The notes below the pieces were generated by a model. It did not search any database. It saw only the letters and a list, made by a program, of their open reading frames with translations, and was not told the origin of the DNA. The position numbers and the translations under genes were made by a program. Below, piece by piece: positions 23,019-33,603 of a stretch of 64,000 nt of DNA. This stretch comes from Cercophora sp. LCS_1 (taxonomy: Eukaryota; Ascomycota; Sordariomycetes; Sordariales; Lasiosphaeriaceae). Where the stretch lies: the NCBI GenBank assembly GCA_036250225.1, contig JAPZLL010000038.1, positions 62,001-126,000 of the forward strand. Reading direction: 5' to 3'. Numbering within the stretch: position 1 is the stretch's first letter; every line of letters begins with the position of its first letter.

Positions 23019-26000
23019 GGTAACGGTGTCAACTCATAAGGGGGTAGCTGGTAGACCCGCAGAGCATCGGCTCCAGCTCCGGGGCCCGTGGGATCAGTGG
23101 GCGGACTGGCAACGGCAGTTGGTCAATCGGCAATGGCACTTGAGTACGGGCGCGGCTGCGGATTGCCTTCGAGTCGCGCTATGAGCTGCCTTTTACGTTA
23201 GAGGCTTAAAGCTAGGAGCTGCAAATTGATGAAATGCCAAGTTCTGGGGCAGAAGCGAGTATGGTTGTGAGCGTTTGGCCCCAGCATCTCGTTGACTTTG
23301 TGCCGAACAGGGTGAAGCTTGACGTGCCACCTCAAGCGCGACGCGGTTCAAGTGGCATGCAGGTACATCGGTACTTCTATCTACCCCGCCTTGGCGCTTC
23401 TGTGCTGGAGAACCTTCTTGAAACTTGACATCTCCCACTTCCAATGCACTGCCACCGCAAGACCTCTTCTCAAGTCTTTTCACGTTATGATGTTGGTTCT
23501 TGACGGTCTGATACTCTAGATCCAGCCGAGAACTGGACGCGACCTATTGTCACGAATTGGAGCCACCAGCTTATCAGGGCGGATTGAGGCCAAGCTCTTA
23601 TCTCGCTGGATGCGGGGCACTGCGCAAAAATTACCAACGAGTGACGGTCTCCAGCACTAAAATGGCGAGCGTTTTCGACACGGTTTTGGTCCGAACGGCA
23701 ACACCGTAACGCCGTTCTGCGAAGACTGCGTAGTCCCATTCTGGGGCGGGGAACCTGATCATTTTGAGACGCTCGGTACCGGCGTCAGGGTACGGTAGAC
23801 GGCAAGACGGGAAGGGGAGGGGGAGCAAGGGAACGGAGAATGCCGCACATCACAGTCCCCGAAAACTCTCGGGCTTCCTTCTGATCCAGCCCGTCAGCAA
23901 GCCACAACCCCACGCCAAGACCGGGCCCCGTGCGTCTGGCTGCTTTCTTGGCTAGTTCGGGTATGGCGTTACTGGAGACGGCAGAACGGCATGTCCAGTT
24001 TCACCTCCACCTCCACTCAGTTTTCCACACAGTTCCACAGTAATGGGACGTCTCGTTGACAATCCAGCTGTGCGACGAACTACGCACGTACGGTAATGCG
24101 GCTGTGTGTAGCTACCGGGAAATCACGACCTAGGGATATTGCAGACGGATCACCCTCATCACCACCATCAGGGGCTCGCTGCTACCTTCACTACGGCCTG
24201 CGACAGCCGAAGGCACGCACGGCTGGGGCGTGGCAACGAAACTAATTGACCGTCTGTGGGACACAAGGGGCGCCCGACGAGCCCGGTCTTCGCCCGTCCG
24301 GACCGTGGCTCCAGAAAACGGCGCCTCCCAACCAGGGTTCCGAGAGGAGGTCGACAGCGGGCCCGCACAGGGCTTGACCGGCTAATCTGATGATGTTATG
24401 TCAGGTTGCCAAATCCCGGACAAAATAAACAGCACACGCAAAACAAGGGGGTGCTTATGAGGAAAAGGAGTATATCTAGGATCCCAATGCATCGTTCAAC
24501 ATTTGAATGCTCCAAGTACTACTGAAAATTATTGTGCTTTTATGTTAACGTCTATTCGAATTCATAATACCTGTCTAGGCCGCTTGAAGTAGCATCAACT
24601 GGATTCAGTATGCCGATTTCTTTGTCGCCAACTTGGTTGCTGGGTGCTTCAAGCCTAAACCTTCTCCATACCGCTGGGTATTAGCCCAAGCTGTCTCCCG
24701 ACTTGGAAATGAGTCTCCGATTATCTCCCTTGCGTAGAGAAGTCATTTCGGGCGACAGAACCGGTTTGAGCTTTCAAGTACGGGGTAGTGAAGGAATGAA
24801 TATTTGGGTCCGAGAAAGAACTGGTTGTCTCGTCGCTTGCCCAGCCCTACGAAGCCCCTGACAGCAAGTACCGCTCGACGGAGCTGAACTACCTACCTCC
24901 CAATCCCGACCTGCCTATCCCTGTCGCCCGGCTCTCGCAAGCTTTGCTGAAAGGGGTCAACCGGTTGGCAGGCTTCCCGATGTCCGTTTTGTTGACCTCA
25001 TCAAGGCCAGAAAATCGTGAACTGAACAGTATGTGCAGTATGTCCTTGAGGTCGGGCAGCGATGGCGGACCAAGAGCCGAAGGAGTCCTCTAGCGGGCAG
25101 AGACGCTAGAATGCCGACGAGGGGTGCTTAGGCGCATGCACTCGAGAAAAGGGAGGTGCGCCTCCTGTCAACCACCTTCCAACCCAGGGCTTGACGGAAG
25201 GCACGGTTTCCGTTTTAGTCCCCCTGCTTCTCACGGCCGCCTTCAGCGGCCACCTGCCTCCACTTTTTTCATTCTTACCGCCGGGGTGTCCCGCTCGACT
25301 CAATTGCCTGCCCGAAGCGTGGGAGGGTTTTCTCTTCGATTGGCCCGTTTTATTTGGGCAGGATTGCTTTTGGACGTCTCGATCGCTTTCTTTTTCCGTG
25401 GTCAGTCTGAATGAAGGAGGGCGTGCAATTTTTCTTCAGCTGACTTTTGTTATCACACCTTCTACTTTGCTACGTCAACACGGGCTAGGACATTCCAGAC
25501 GGCCAGAGCCGAGCCAGGACCCGACGCGGACCACACCAACGAAGCAGGTAAAGCTAGCTGCCTCTCTGCCGGGGATACAATCCGACTGGAGATTAAGACG
25601 GATGCACCCGGTGGCAGAGGCTGAATCTCCCCGGCTCGGAGTGGATGGGAGCTCGTGCCTCTTCTTTCCTGCCCCAGATTTCACGACGACACAAAACTCC
25701 TCCAATCCTTGATCAAGAAGACCGGGTTGCTGCTAGCATCTTCCCTGGCCCATAGCCGTGTTCCCGCCCTCGGCCCATTCAGCGTGGTGAGCGTATGGGG
25801 GAGCAACGCGCGACTGGTGTAGTAGTCCCACGGCCTCTTGTCTTATACTACCTCCTCAAGCCGACCCAGTCTTTTCCGCTCTTCTGTCTGTGGGGGTTGA
25901 CTCCAAGGCGCGCGGCACTCTCCGTCGTCACTCGTTTGGACCTCGAACCTTGACACGCCTGATCTCACTCTCACCCGGAGAAAACATAAACTACACCACT

Positions 26001-26693
26001 GACACCAAAAGTACATTGGCTGCTGTCGCCCGCCACTCCTGGTGAAGCAGAGGTTAGCCAGTTCCCGACTCACCAGCTTCGCGGTACCGTCATCCGCATC
26101 CTCGGTTTTCTGTTCTGCAGCAAACCGACTCTTCACCAGCCGTGGAACATGTACGGGCGCCTCCCGTTGTAGCTACCTATTCTCCGACCTCACAATTAGA
26201 GGCTTTCTGCCCCCCCCGCGAACTGCACGCTGCCGCCTCAGTCTGGCTCTTGTGCTTCTCTCGTCGGACAAACGCAGACGAGTGGCCTGAAGGAGAGGGC
26301 CACACCATTGTCTCGGCTCAACGGTTCACGGTCACGACGGGGCTTGGGTGTCTCGTACCGCTTGCTTGACAGCAAGGGCACACCAGAAAACCCGACACGA
26401 ACCCTCGCCACTGTCACCCGAGACCGGTTCTGCACTCTGGACTGTGTTCTTCTTCGGCGTGAACGGCTCTCTGTGCCCCGACTTTCGGTTCAACACTCAA
26501 CGCTGTTGACCGTCCAGGCTGTTAGTTTACAGGCTTCGGCTACGAGTTGTTGGCCATATCTTGCCACGTTAACTGTCGTATCGGACTCCCGCCAAGCAGT
26601 GCTGGTCGATTGATCTCCAAGATTGCATGAGTCACATTGATCAAATCGGACTTCAAAGCAGGTCGTTCAAACGACCGGCGACAATCAAGACCG
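23019..26693. other. Large 3.7 kb divergent intergenic region between EED and PAS gene
   Basis: No coding gene is supported on either strand; all open frames are short or of low-complexity character. An AT-richer patch lies at about 24410-24600, and a CTACCTACCT element is at 24889-24898. The region should include both promoters and probably a long 5' leader for the PAS gene. An unannotated non-coding transcript cannot be excluded from sequence. Confidence 0.5.
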
Positions 26694-28699
26694 ATGGACC
26701 CGCAGGATCAGACGTTTATGACTATTCACAGTAGGTCTATTCGCTGCGTTTGCACCGTGAGATGTCGCGCCTGAGGACACGAACTGATGGTATGCCGTGC
26801 CGATAGACCTTACCCCCGATGCCAATATACTCTTTGCGTCTGAGTCGATATTCGACATTCTTGGATATCGGCCTGAGGAAGTCGTCAACCAGTCATGCTT
26901 TGACTATTTTCATCCAGATGAGGTGCCTTTGGCTCGGTCCGTCCACAGTAGAGGCGTACGCTTAGATAAGGCCGCGGTCCTTCACTATGCTCGCATTCTC
27001 TCGAAAGATGGACGTTGGGTGAGCTGCGAGTGCTGCTTTACTGTCGTTCACGATGTTTTGGTAGCGAGCACTAGCATTTACAACGGGGGCGCTAAAAGTG
27101 AAGGTAAACCTTGGTGGCTGGTTTGGCAAGCTAAAATCCAAGCTGACATTTGGCAGGGAGAGCATTGACGGCACCGCGGGTCAGAAGGCTGTTCTCGAGC
27201 TCGCCCCGTGACCCTCGTTACCATATGCTGGAGCATCTATCCCCCAAATTCAAGATGCCACCTACTGAACGAGAACCTCGAGCTGCCTTGGTGCTCAATA
27301 GGTTCACCCGAAACCTGACAATCATGTTCGCGACAAATGCTGTCACCACAATTCTCGGACTGCAACCAAGCGAGCTGCTCGAGAGACCCTTCTATCACTG
27401 TATCCAAGAGAATTGCTTGGCGGATGCAATCGCTTGCCTTGAGAGCGCAAAGAAGAATGAATCCATTGCCTACCTGCGCTTCCGATTTCGAGACCCACGA
27501 CAGGATGACCAGGGGTTGGTGATTGAGCACGACGAACGACGCGATGAGGACGAAGACGAAGACGACAGTGACAACGACAGCACGGAGAGTGATGACACGG
27601 GTCGAAGCGATACCAGCTCGGTCATTGGGAAGACTCGGGGTGTCGAGAATGACATGGAAATCGACGATCCTCCTATCACTGCAACTCGGGATTGTCATGC
27701 TCCAAGAGCCGGGAATCCTCCAGGCGTGTCCTGCCAAGATAATTTGACAACACTACGCTCCAGCGATCCGACCTCGCACCATCGCGGCCGGGATGAAAGT
27801 TCTTTCGAACTTGAAGCCGTTGTATCTTGCACTTCGGATGGACTTGTCGTTGTACTCCGTCGAGCAAGGCCACCGATCCCAGATCCGCAGTTACCTCTAG
27901 TCCCAGCTTTCAGCTACGAGAATGGGCTCTTCGCGGCGCCTTGGGGTATGCAACCAATCGAGCCCTACTATCCCCCTGAACTTCTCTACACCTTTCGAGC
28001 ACCCTTCTTGCCGCAATATATGCCTTTGCAAGAGCACGTCAAGAGGGCCGGAGGACCACCAAGGGATCGTATGTAACTTCTCCTCTGTTACGGAGGTATA
28101 CTAACTTGTGTCTGTAAGAGCTTATGCGATCGATCCAGGATGTGGCCGTTTTCGCCTGGGCTGTAGTCGGCATCAATGGCAATCTTGCCACCTACGGCCA
28201 CGGGTTGCCACGCGGAGGGGCCCAGCCCTGCGACGGCCTCCCCGTCTGGGACCCGAGCGTCGGCCCAACATCATACCAAGGACCCGAAAATCGAGCAATC
28301 CTGCGGGACTCTCGTCTCGATGCCACATCCAGGACAAACTTCGGTTATAGGGCACGCTTCGGTCTTGATCACGCACCAACTGAACGACAATCTCCGCTAT
28401 CTCTTCCTGACGACACAGCTCATGGCGGACGATCACACCCAGAAAACTCTCGTTCGCAGTTGTGCAGTCTTGCCCACGGTAACGAGCAGCTATATCGCCA
28501 CATGGCATCCCCGCGTTGCATGGTTGAGCAAAGTCGTCAGGGGTACGTCGGTCCCCGGGGTGGGAGGTGTAACTGTTCAGCACGGCCGCACACGGAGCAG
28601 TCGGGTCCAGTCAACCATCGCGGCTGTGGCGATGCTCCCACCTTCCAATCACCACCCGCAGAAGACTCGCATTATCATGTTCCGTCCAGGCGACAATAA
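26694..28699 (+). CDS. PAS-domain protein, fungal two-PAS family (candidate sensor/regulator)
   Basis: Exons 26694-26730, 26807-27103, 27157-28068, 28119-28699; 608 aa. The restored N-terminus MTIHNLTPDANILFASESI with DILGYRPEEVVNQSCFDYFHPDE is a canonical PAS domain (about residues 9-110), with the S1/S2 box continuing through GRWVSCECCFTVV. A second PAS-like unit (about 145-215) includes LTIMFATNAVTTILGLQPSE. Then comes an acidic Asp/Glu/Ser stretch (about 220-255), a core with FELEAVVSCTSDGLVVVLRR, and the family-typical SIQDVAVFAWAVVGINGNLA in the last exon. No zinc finger, GATA finger or kinase is visible, and no LOV-type GRNCRFLQ motif, so blue-light flavin binding is not indicated. Intron 3 appears to end in AAG. 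The last about 115 residues are less certain, since another frame stays open there. Ligand and partners unknown. Confidence 0.85.
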
Positions 28700-29483
28700 A
28701 AGCAGAGTCACGATAAAAGTTTCCACAGTCGGGGATACAGCCCCGGCAGTTTATTATTTGATCATCTATATCTCGGCGGCAATTCTGATTTCAATACCAA
28801 AATTGCATCTGTGTCAAGATGGCCGTTGGAGAAGCCATCGAGGTGGCACTTGGCATACCCAGCGAACTGGGAACAGGGCTATCATCATTTTGTTAGAAAT
28901 GACCCGGAAGACATAAACTGGCGTGAGATACCCAAGGGATTTGTTTGTTATAAATGACACTCGAAGACAACTGTCTGGAGGACAAGGGATGGAATAGTAT
29001 TTTAATATTCAACCATACGTAATATGTCAATCACTCATCGCGTAACCCGTATACTCGGTGCTTACTTACTTTCAATTAGCGCATTTGGATAGATTGAACC
29101 AGAATTGTGCTGATGAGAGTCGCTCCCTCACGTCCATAGGCAGCAAATCATGAGAGCAGCACAATAGAGGGGTCTCATCGGTGTTCGTTTGTTGGCGGGT
29201 TCCGCATGGAGGTGCGTCAGCGAGGAGCTTGGGCCACCCAAGCAGGCGACGTCAACTTTCCCGGAGACGAGGAAAGATCAGGCAGGGGTTCAGTCACTTG
29301 AGGAAACCGTGGAACTTGACTGCGAACAAGCAAATACGATTTCACCACACAAGCAACGCAGCGCAACAAGGAGGTAATCCGCGCGACGATATTCCTGGGT
29401 CGATCACCCCTTTCGATTGATCGAATACAGTTAACTACATACCTGCGCACCTGCGACGCGCAATCCCAGACAAAGCCGCAACG
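28700..29483. other. Intergenic between PAS gene and Yip4-like gene
   Basis: Nothing coding is supported. The stretch at about 28920-29110 is AT-rich, consistent with 3'UTR and spacer. The right end is the 5' flank of the next gene. Confidence 0.5.
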
Positions 29484-30522
29484 ATGGCCACGCGAAAAGA
29501 CTACCACAACCCTTCGATCGAGGATGACGAGCTCATAGACCCCGATGATGGTAAATAACAGGAACCTTCCAAGGGAACCCCTCATTGCATCCAACTAATC
29601 AGAATCTTTGGTTTTTTTCTAGCCGACCTCAACGATTTCGACGACCCTCTCTCCCACCCTTCCACATCCTCCCGCGCTCCCCTGACGGGCTCGATCGGGT
29701 CCTCTTCCAACCAGCAACAGTCTTCCTCGGCCTGGACCTCCCGTATCCCCGGCGAGGACCGGCGCGCCCCGACAAATACCATTGACGAGACGGTCTGGGA
29801 AACACTGCGCCGCGACTTGCTCGCCGTCTGGTCCAAGATGCGCGAGGTCTTGTATCCCAAGTACCTCTTTGGTGGAACCATGTTCGAGTCAGCTGAGGGT
29901 CTGCGGGGTGCGTATCAGAACCTGCGCGGGGCGGGCTTGTCCGGTGCGAGGGAGGAGCTAGCTGGCATGGCGGGTCGTGTCATGGATACCGAGGCGCTGC
30001 TGGGGCAGAATTACATGAGCCCTGGGCTGAGGGATTGGGATTTGTGGGGGCCGTTGATTTTTTGTCTGGCTCTGAGTGCGTTGCTCAGTTTCAGAAGCAG
30101 GGAGGAGCAGAGGGGAGTGGTGTTTAGCGGGGTGTTTGCTATGGTGTGGATCGGGGAGGCGGTTGTGACGATGCAGATCAAGTTGCTTGGGGGGAATATG
30201 TGAGTTTTCCTCTGCCTCCCTCCCCCCCCCTTTTTTTTTTTTTTTTCTGGTCCTAACCTGACTTTTTTCTAGTTCGTTTGCGCAAAGCGTGTGTATCATT
30301 GGCTACACGCTGTTTCCTCTTGTGCTGGCTTCGTTGCTTTCGGCGCTGGGGTTATACTGGATCGCGAGAATCCCGGTTTATCTATTGCTCGTCTGTTGGT
30401 CGCTGGCTGCGGGCGTGAGTATCCTCGGCGGCAGTGGAGTCGTCAAGAATAGGGTCGGGTTGGCCGTGTATCCGTTGTTTGTTTTCTACCTCGGGTTGGG
30501 TTGCTTGTGCTTCATCAGCTAA
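29484..30522 (+). CDS. YIP1-family Golgi membrane protein, Yip4/YIPF6 type
   Basis: Multi-spanning protein that interacts with Rab/Ypt GTPases in ER-Golgi traffic. Exons 29484-29550, 29623-30199, 30273-30522; 297 aa. A polar Ser/Asp-rich N-terminus (about 1-90) precedes the VLYPKYLFGG region and then five predicted helices, with DLWGPLIFCLALSALL, the signature MVWIGEAVVTMQIKLLGGN, FAQSVCIIGYTLFPLVLA, YLLLVCWSLAAG and the conserved end VYPLFVFYLGLGCLCFIS. The WSLAAGVSILGG motif followed by NRVGLAVYPLFVFY is typical of the Yip4 subgroup. Intron 2 has a C9/T16 tract just after the donor region. Start ATG 29484 precedes an acidic leader as in relatives. Confidence 0.87.
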
Positions 30523-31183
30523 TTGCTGCGTTGAAGCGAGTATTTGTTTTCGTTTGAAGGAAGATGAGGGATTCTCAGTTTGGGACGCCAGGAAGATGGA
30601 CAGGTTGCCGTTTCCGTCCACCACATTGTATTTCTAGCATGTCCATTTTACGGGAAGGCGGTCCATTCGAGATTGACATTTAGAGTTTCCAGTGTTCAAG
30701 GGCGCATCACAAAGACAGTCATTATGGTCAGGTGGGCCAGAAAACAGGACAAGTCCAGGTCCGGTTCCTGTCAAGCCTAGGATCATATGACCCCGTACAC
30801 GATTTCTTGTCGACTAATAGCGAGACACACGCCGTTACTTCCGCTCGCCAAGTAGGACTGCCCTGGCGAATCCAACTTGATGGGGACTCTCTAATGGGAA
30901 CTTGTCTGGTTCCGAGGTCAACATCTCAAATCCCAACCTTGAACTTCTTCACAACTCTCATTCTACAACACACCGAACAGTTGCACCCAAAAGAAACAGT
31001 CGAGTCTCATTCCATCATAACGCCCTTGGGCCATGTCAAACTCGTATTGTCGCCGCTAATGCATGCCAAAAAGCCACCTGTTGCATGCGCCAAATTCTTC
31101 TCGACCCATAACACCAACAATTTAAACACTAAGCCTTGTTCATAAACAGTACAACATCAATAATCGTCCAGCGAATCGGTTTG
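30523..31183. other. Convergent 3' flanks of Yip4-like and exchanger genes
   Basis: Both neighbouring genes end here. No additional gene is supported, and small open frames lack features. Confidence 0.5.
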
Positions 31184-32660
31184 CTAGTGGGCACCCGCGT
31201 CAGCTCCAGCTGCGGCCCCATGTTCTCCTCCATGTTCTGGGTTTGGATAGTGCAGTGCCGCCACGGCAATGCCGACATAGATAATAACGCAGAGGGCACC
31301 TTCGAGGTAGTTGCTCTTCTGGTCTCGCAAGAAGTTGCCCACCGCCAAGATGGCAAGAATCAACATGGCCAGGTCGAAGATTTCAAAGTCCAACCCCATG
31401 GGTTTACCGAGGCCCCAGCCAACGATGACGACCAGGGGTCCATTAAACAGAGCGGTCTGAAGGGTGGCACCCAGAACGTGGGAAAGGGCAAAGTTCATTT
31501 GGTTGTCGTATGCCTCGTCCACGGCGGTCAAGTGCTCAGCGGCTTTCTCCACGAGAGGGACGAGGATGAGGCCGACAAAGGCATCTGAGACGTGTCGCTC
31601 TACCACAAGATAGTGGATCTGGTCAACCAAGATGATGGCGATGATTGCGACCAGGCCGATCGATATGGCGAGGGCGATAACGACTTCGGTAAAAGTAAGG
31701 CGGTGGCGCATCATGTCCCGATGGCGATCGTCGTCGCGTAGCTCCTCCTCGACGAAGATGGCGTCGTAGATGCCGTGGTGGGTGTTGGACTGGAAGAAGA
31801 CGAAAACCAAGTACGAAATCATGAGCAAGACGGCTGTGCTGCGCGAGATCTCGAGGGCTTTGCGCACCAGATCGGCCTCCCCCAAGCGTCCGTCGAGGGA
31901 GTGCGCGAAGACTGTAGGGATGGCCAGTCCAAAGCCCCTGGACAGAATTAGCAACACATCACCTCCTTCACTAACAAGGAAACACTCACGCAATCAACAA
32001 CAACCCGCTACCCGTTTCACTAACCGCCTCATTGAATGTGCTCTCGTGCCTCTTGAGACCGCCAACCACAAAGCACAAGCCCAAACACAGCAGCATAGTC
32101 GCCAGCACGGAACCCAAGATGGCCGCCTTGATAACCTGAATGTAGTTCACCCCATCCTCTCCGCTTCTCCGGATCAGCACCATAAACAAGATGATCTCCA
32201 CCAAGGAGCCCAAGGTCGTCTCCGTCAAAACGCCAAATACGTGAGGGACCTTCCTCGCGAGCTCCTGACCTGCGAAGCCGAGCAGGTTTGCACATGGCAC
32301 CATGGCAAGGTAGGATAGAATAAAAATGGCTAAGTGATTATCCGTAGCATACCGAACGGCGATTGCAACGGGCACAACGGGCCACAGGACGTTGACGACA
32401 CGGCAGAGCCATGACGAGGATTTGAAGGTGATGCGGAGGAAGTGGAACGGGTGAAAGCCGCTGCGTCCGCTCTCGCCCGCTGGACGGACACTGAAACCTT
32501 TTGGTGGAGGGGCTCGGAGATCAGCCGTGCTGGTGGGTAGTTGAAGTGATGTGTTGGAGGGTGATGATGTTGGCTTTTCCGTCGCGGGAGCAGCTGTAGT
32601 TGGGGAGGGACTTGTGGTGACTACTGCTGGAAGTGGTTTGGGGGGTTCGTGGGCCGCCAT
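31184..32660 (-). CDS. Cation/proton exchanger of the CaCA (CAX/VCX1) family, divergent signature
   Basis: Membrane antiporter, by family a vacuolar Ca2+/H+ exchanger. Exons 32660-31990 and 31937-31184; 474 aa. Polar Pro/Ser-rich N-terminus (about 1-85), then two halves of membrane helices separated by an acidic EEELRDDDRHRD loop. The first half includes GSLVEIILFMVLI, AAILGSVLATMLLCLGLCF and GGLKRHESTFNEAVS. The second includes PLVEKAAEHLTAVDEAY and HVLGATLQTALFNGPLVVIVGW. In canonical CAX proteins the two signature motifs read GNAVE and GNAAE and a Ser-Asn follows in the first half; here they read GSLVE, EKAAE and AT. The glutamates remain but the asparagines are replaced. Ion selectivity is therefore uncertain. 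First ATG of the open frame used; upstream start would be non-AUG. Confidence 0.85.
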
Positions 32661-33603
32661 GACTGGATATTGGTGGAGACGGCAATGGTAGAGATGGTGA
32701 TGAGGTGGTGAAGGCGAGTGAAAGTAGTCAAGGGCACGTCGACAAACAGAGTCCCGACGGAGAGTGTGAACAGGGAGTATGCCGCCCTCCCCACTGCTTA
32801 TTTGAGGTGAAACTCGGTTCGTATAATGCTTCTTGCCGCAAGGGTTCCACAACTGGCTACGAGTAAACCGAGTCAAAAGAAGCCTGCGGTTAGACAAACA
32901 GTGCCTAAAACCAGTTGCTGAATCCAGAGATAATTAAACACGCCGGAGGTCAAGATGGAAAGAGCATCCGGGGTAAAGGTGGGGTCCCATCATCGATGCA
33001 CGCGGTAAGAACCCAATTGCTTTTGAGCCTGCGACAAGTTGGACCGCCGGCGCGGTTTCTTGGCCAGCTTCCTTTCCGGATTGAACGACATTGGACCGCT
33101 TCCGCCAAGCCACGTCGTCAAGCTGCACGGAGTAGCCTCAATTTCAATGCGCTTCGGTGGACTAAGGGGGGATCCTGTGGTTCTAGACCAGGCCAACAAT
33201 GCAATGCCAGCTGGTCGGGCCAGCCCTCGGCCGAGTCCGCACATTGGATGGCCATGTTTCACATCGAAAGACTGGGTTGTTTAGCCAAGTCCTCCGCAGC
33301 CAAGGAAAAAGCGACACAAGGTCAGTGGCGCCTAGCAGCAGATCGACAGACACACTCTCCAATGATGCTGAGTCCTAGAGTGGTGCAACCTCGACTCGGC
33401 CACTCGGGCTCGTGTTTCGACACTTTCAGCATGACAGGGGCATTCTCGCAGGTGGTGAGAGTGTGACCGGATGAACGCTGCACAACTTGTGGATCATCTC
33501 AGCTGCTAACGGTCAAGGTGCGGGCCTATCCGGGGAAAAAAGCTTAGCCTGGACCCTGCCTGTAACGTCAACTTAACCCGCAACAGCCATGTTTGTTGCC
33601 CCC
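32661..33603. other. Intergenic: exchanger promoter and HRQ1 3' flank
   Basis: No gene is supported. The first part is the 5' flank of the exchanger, the remainder is downstream of HRQ1. Open frames of 60-180 codons here show no family features. Confidence 0.5.

Noticed and set aside
28176..28916. Alternative long frame over the last PAS exon
   Set aside because: It does not continue the conserved SIQDVAVFAWAVVG segment; the frame that does was chosen. Its far end remains uncertain.
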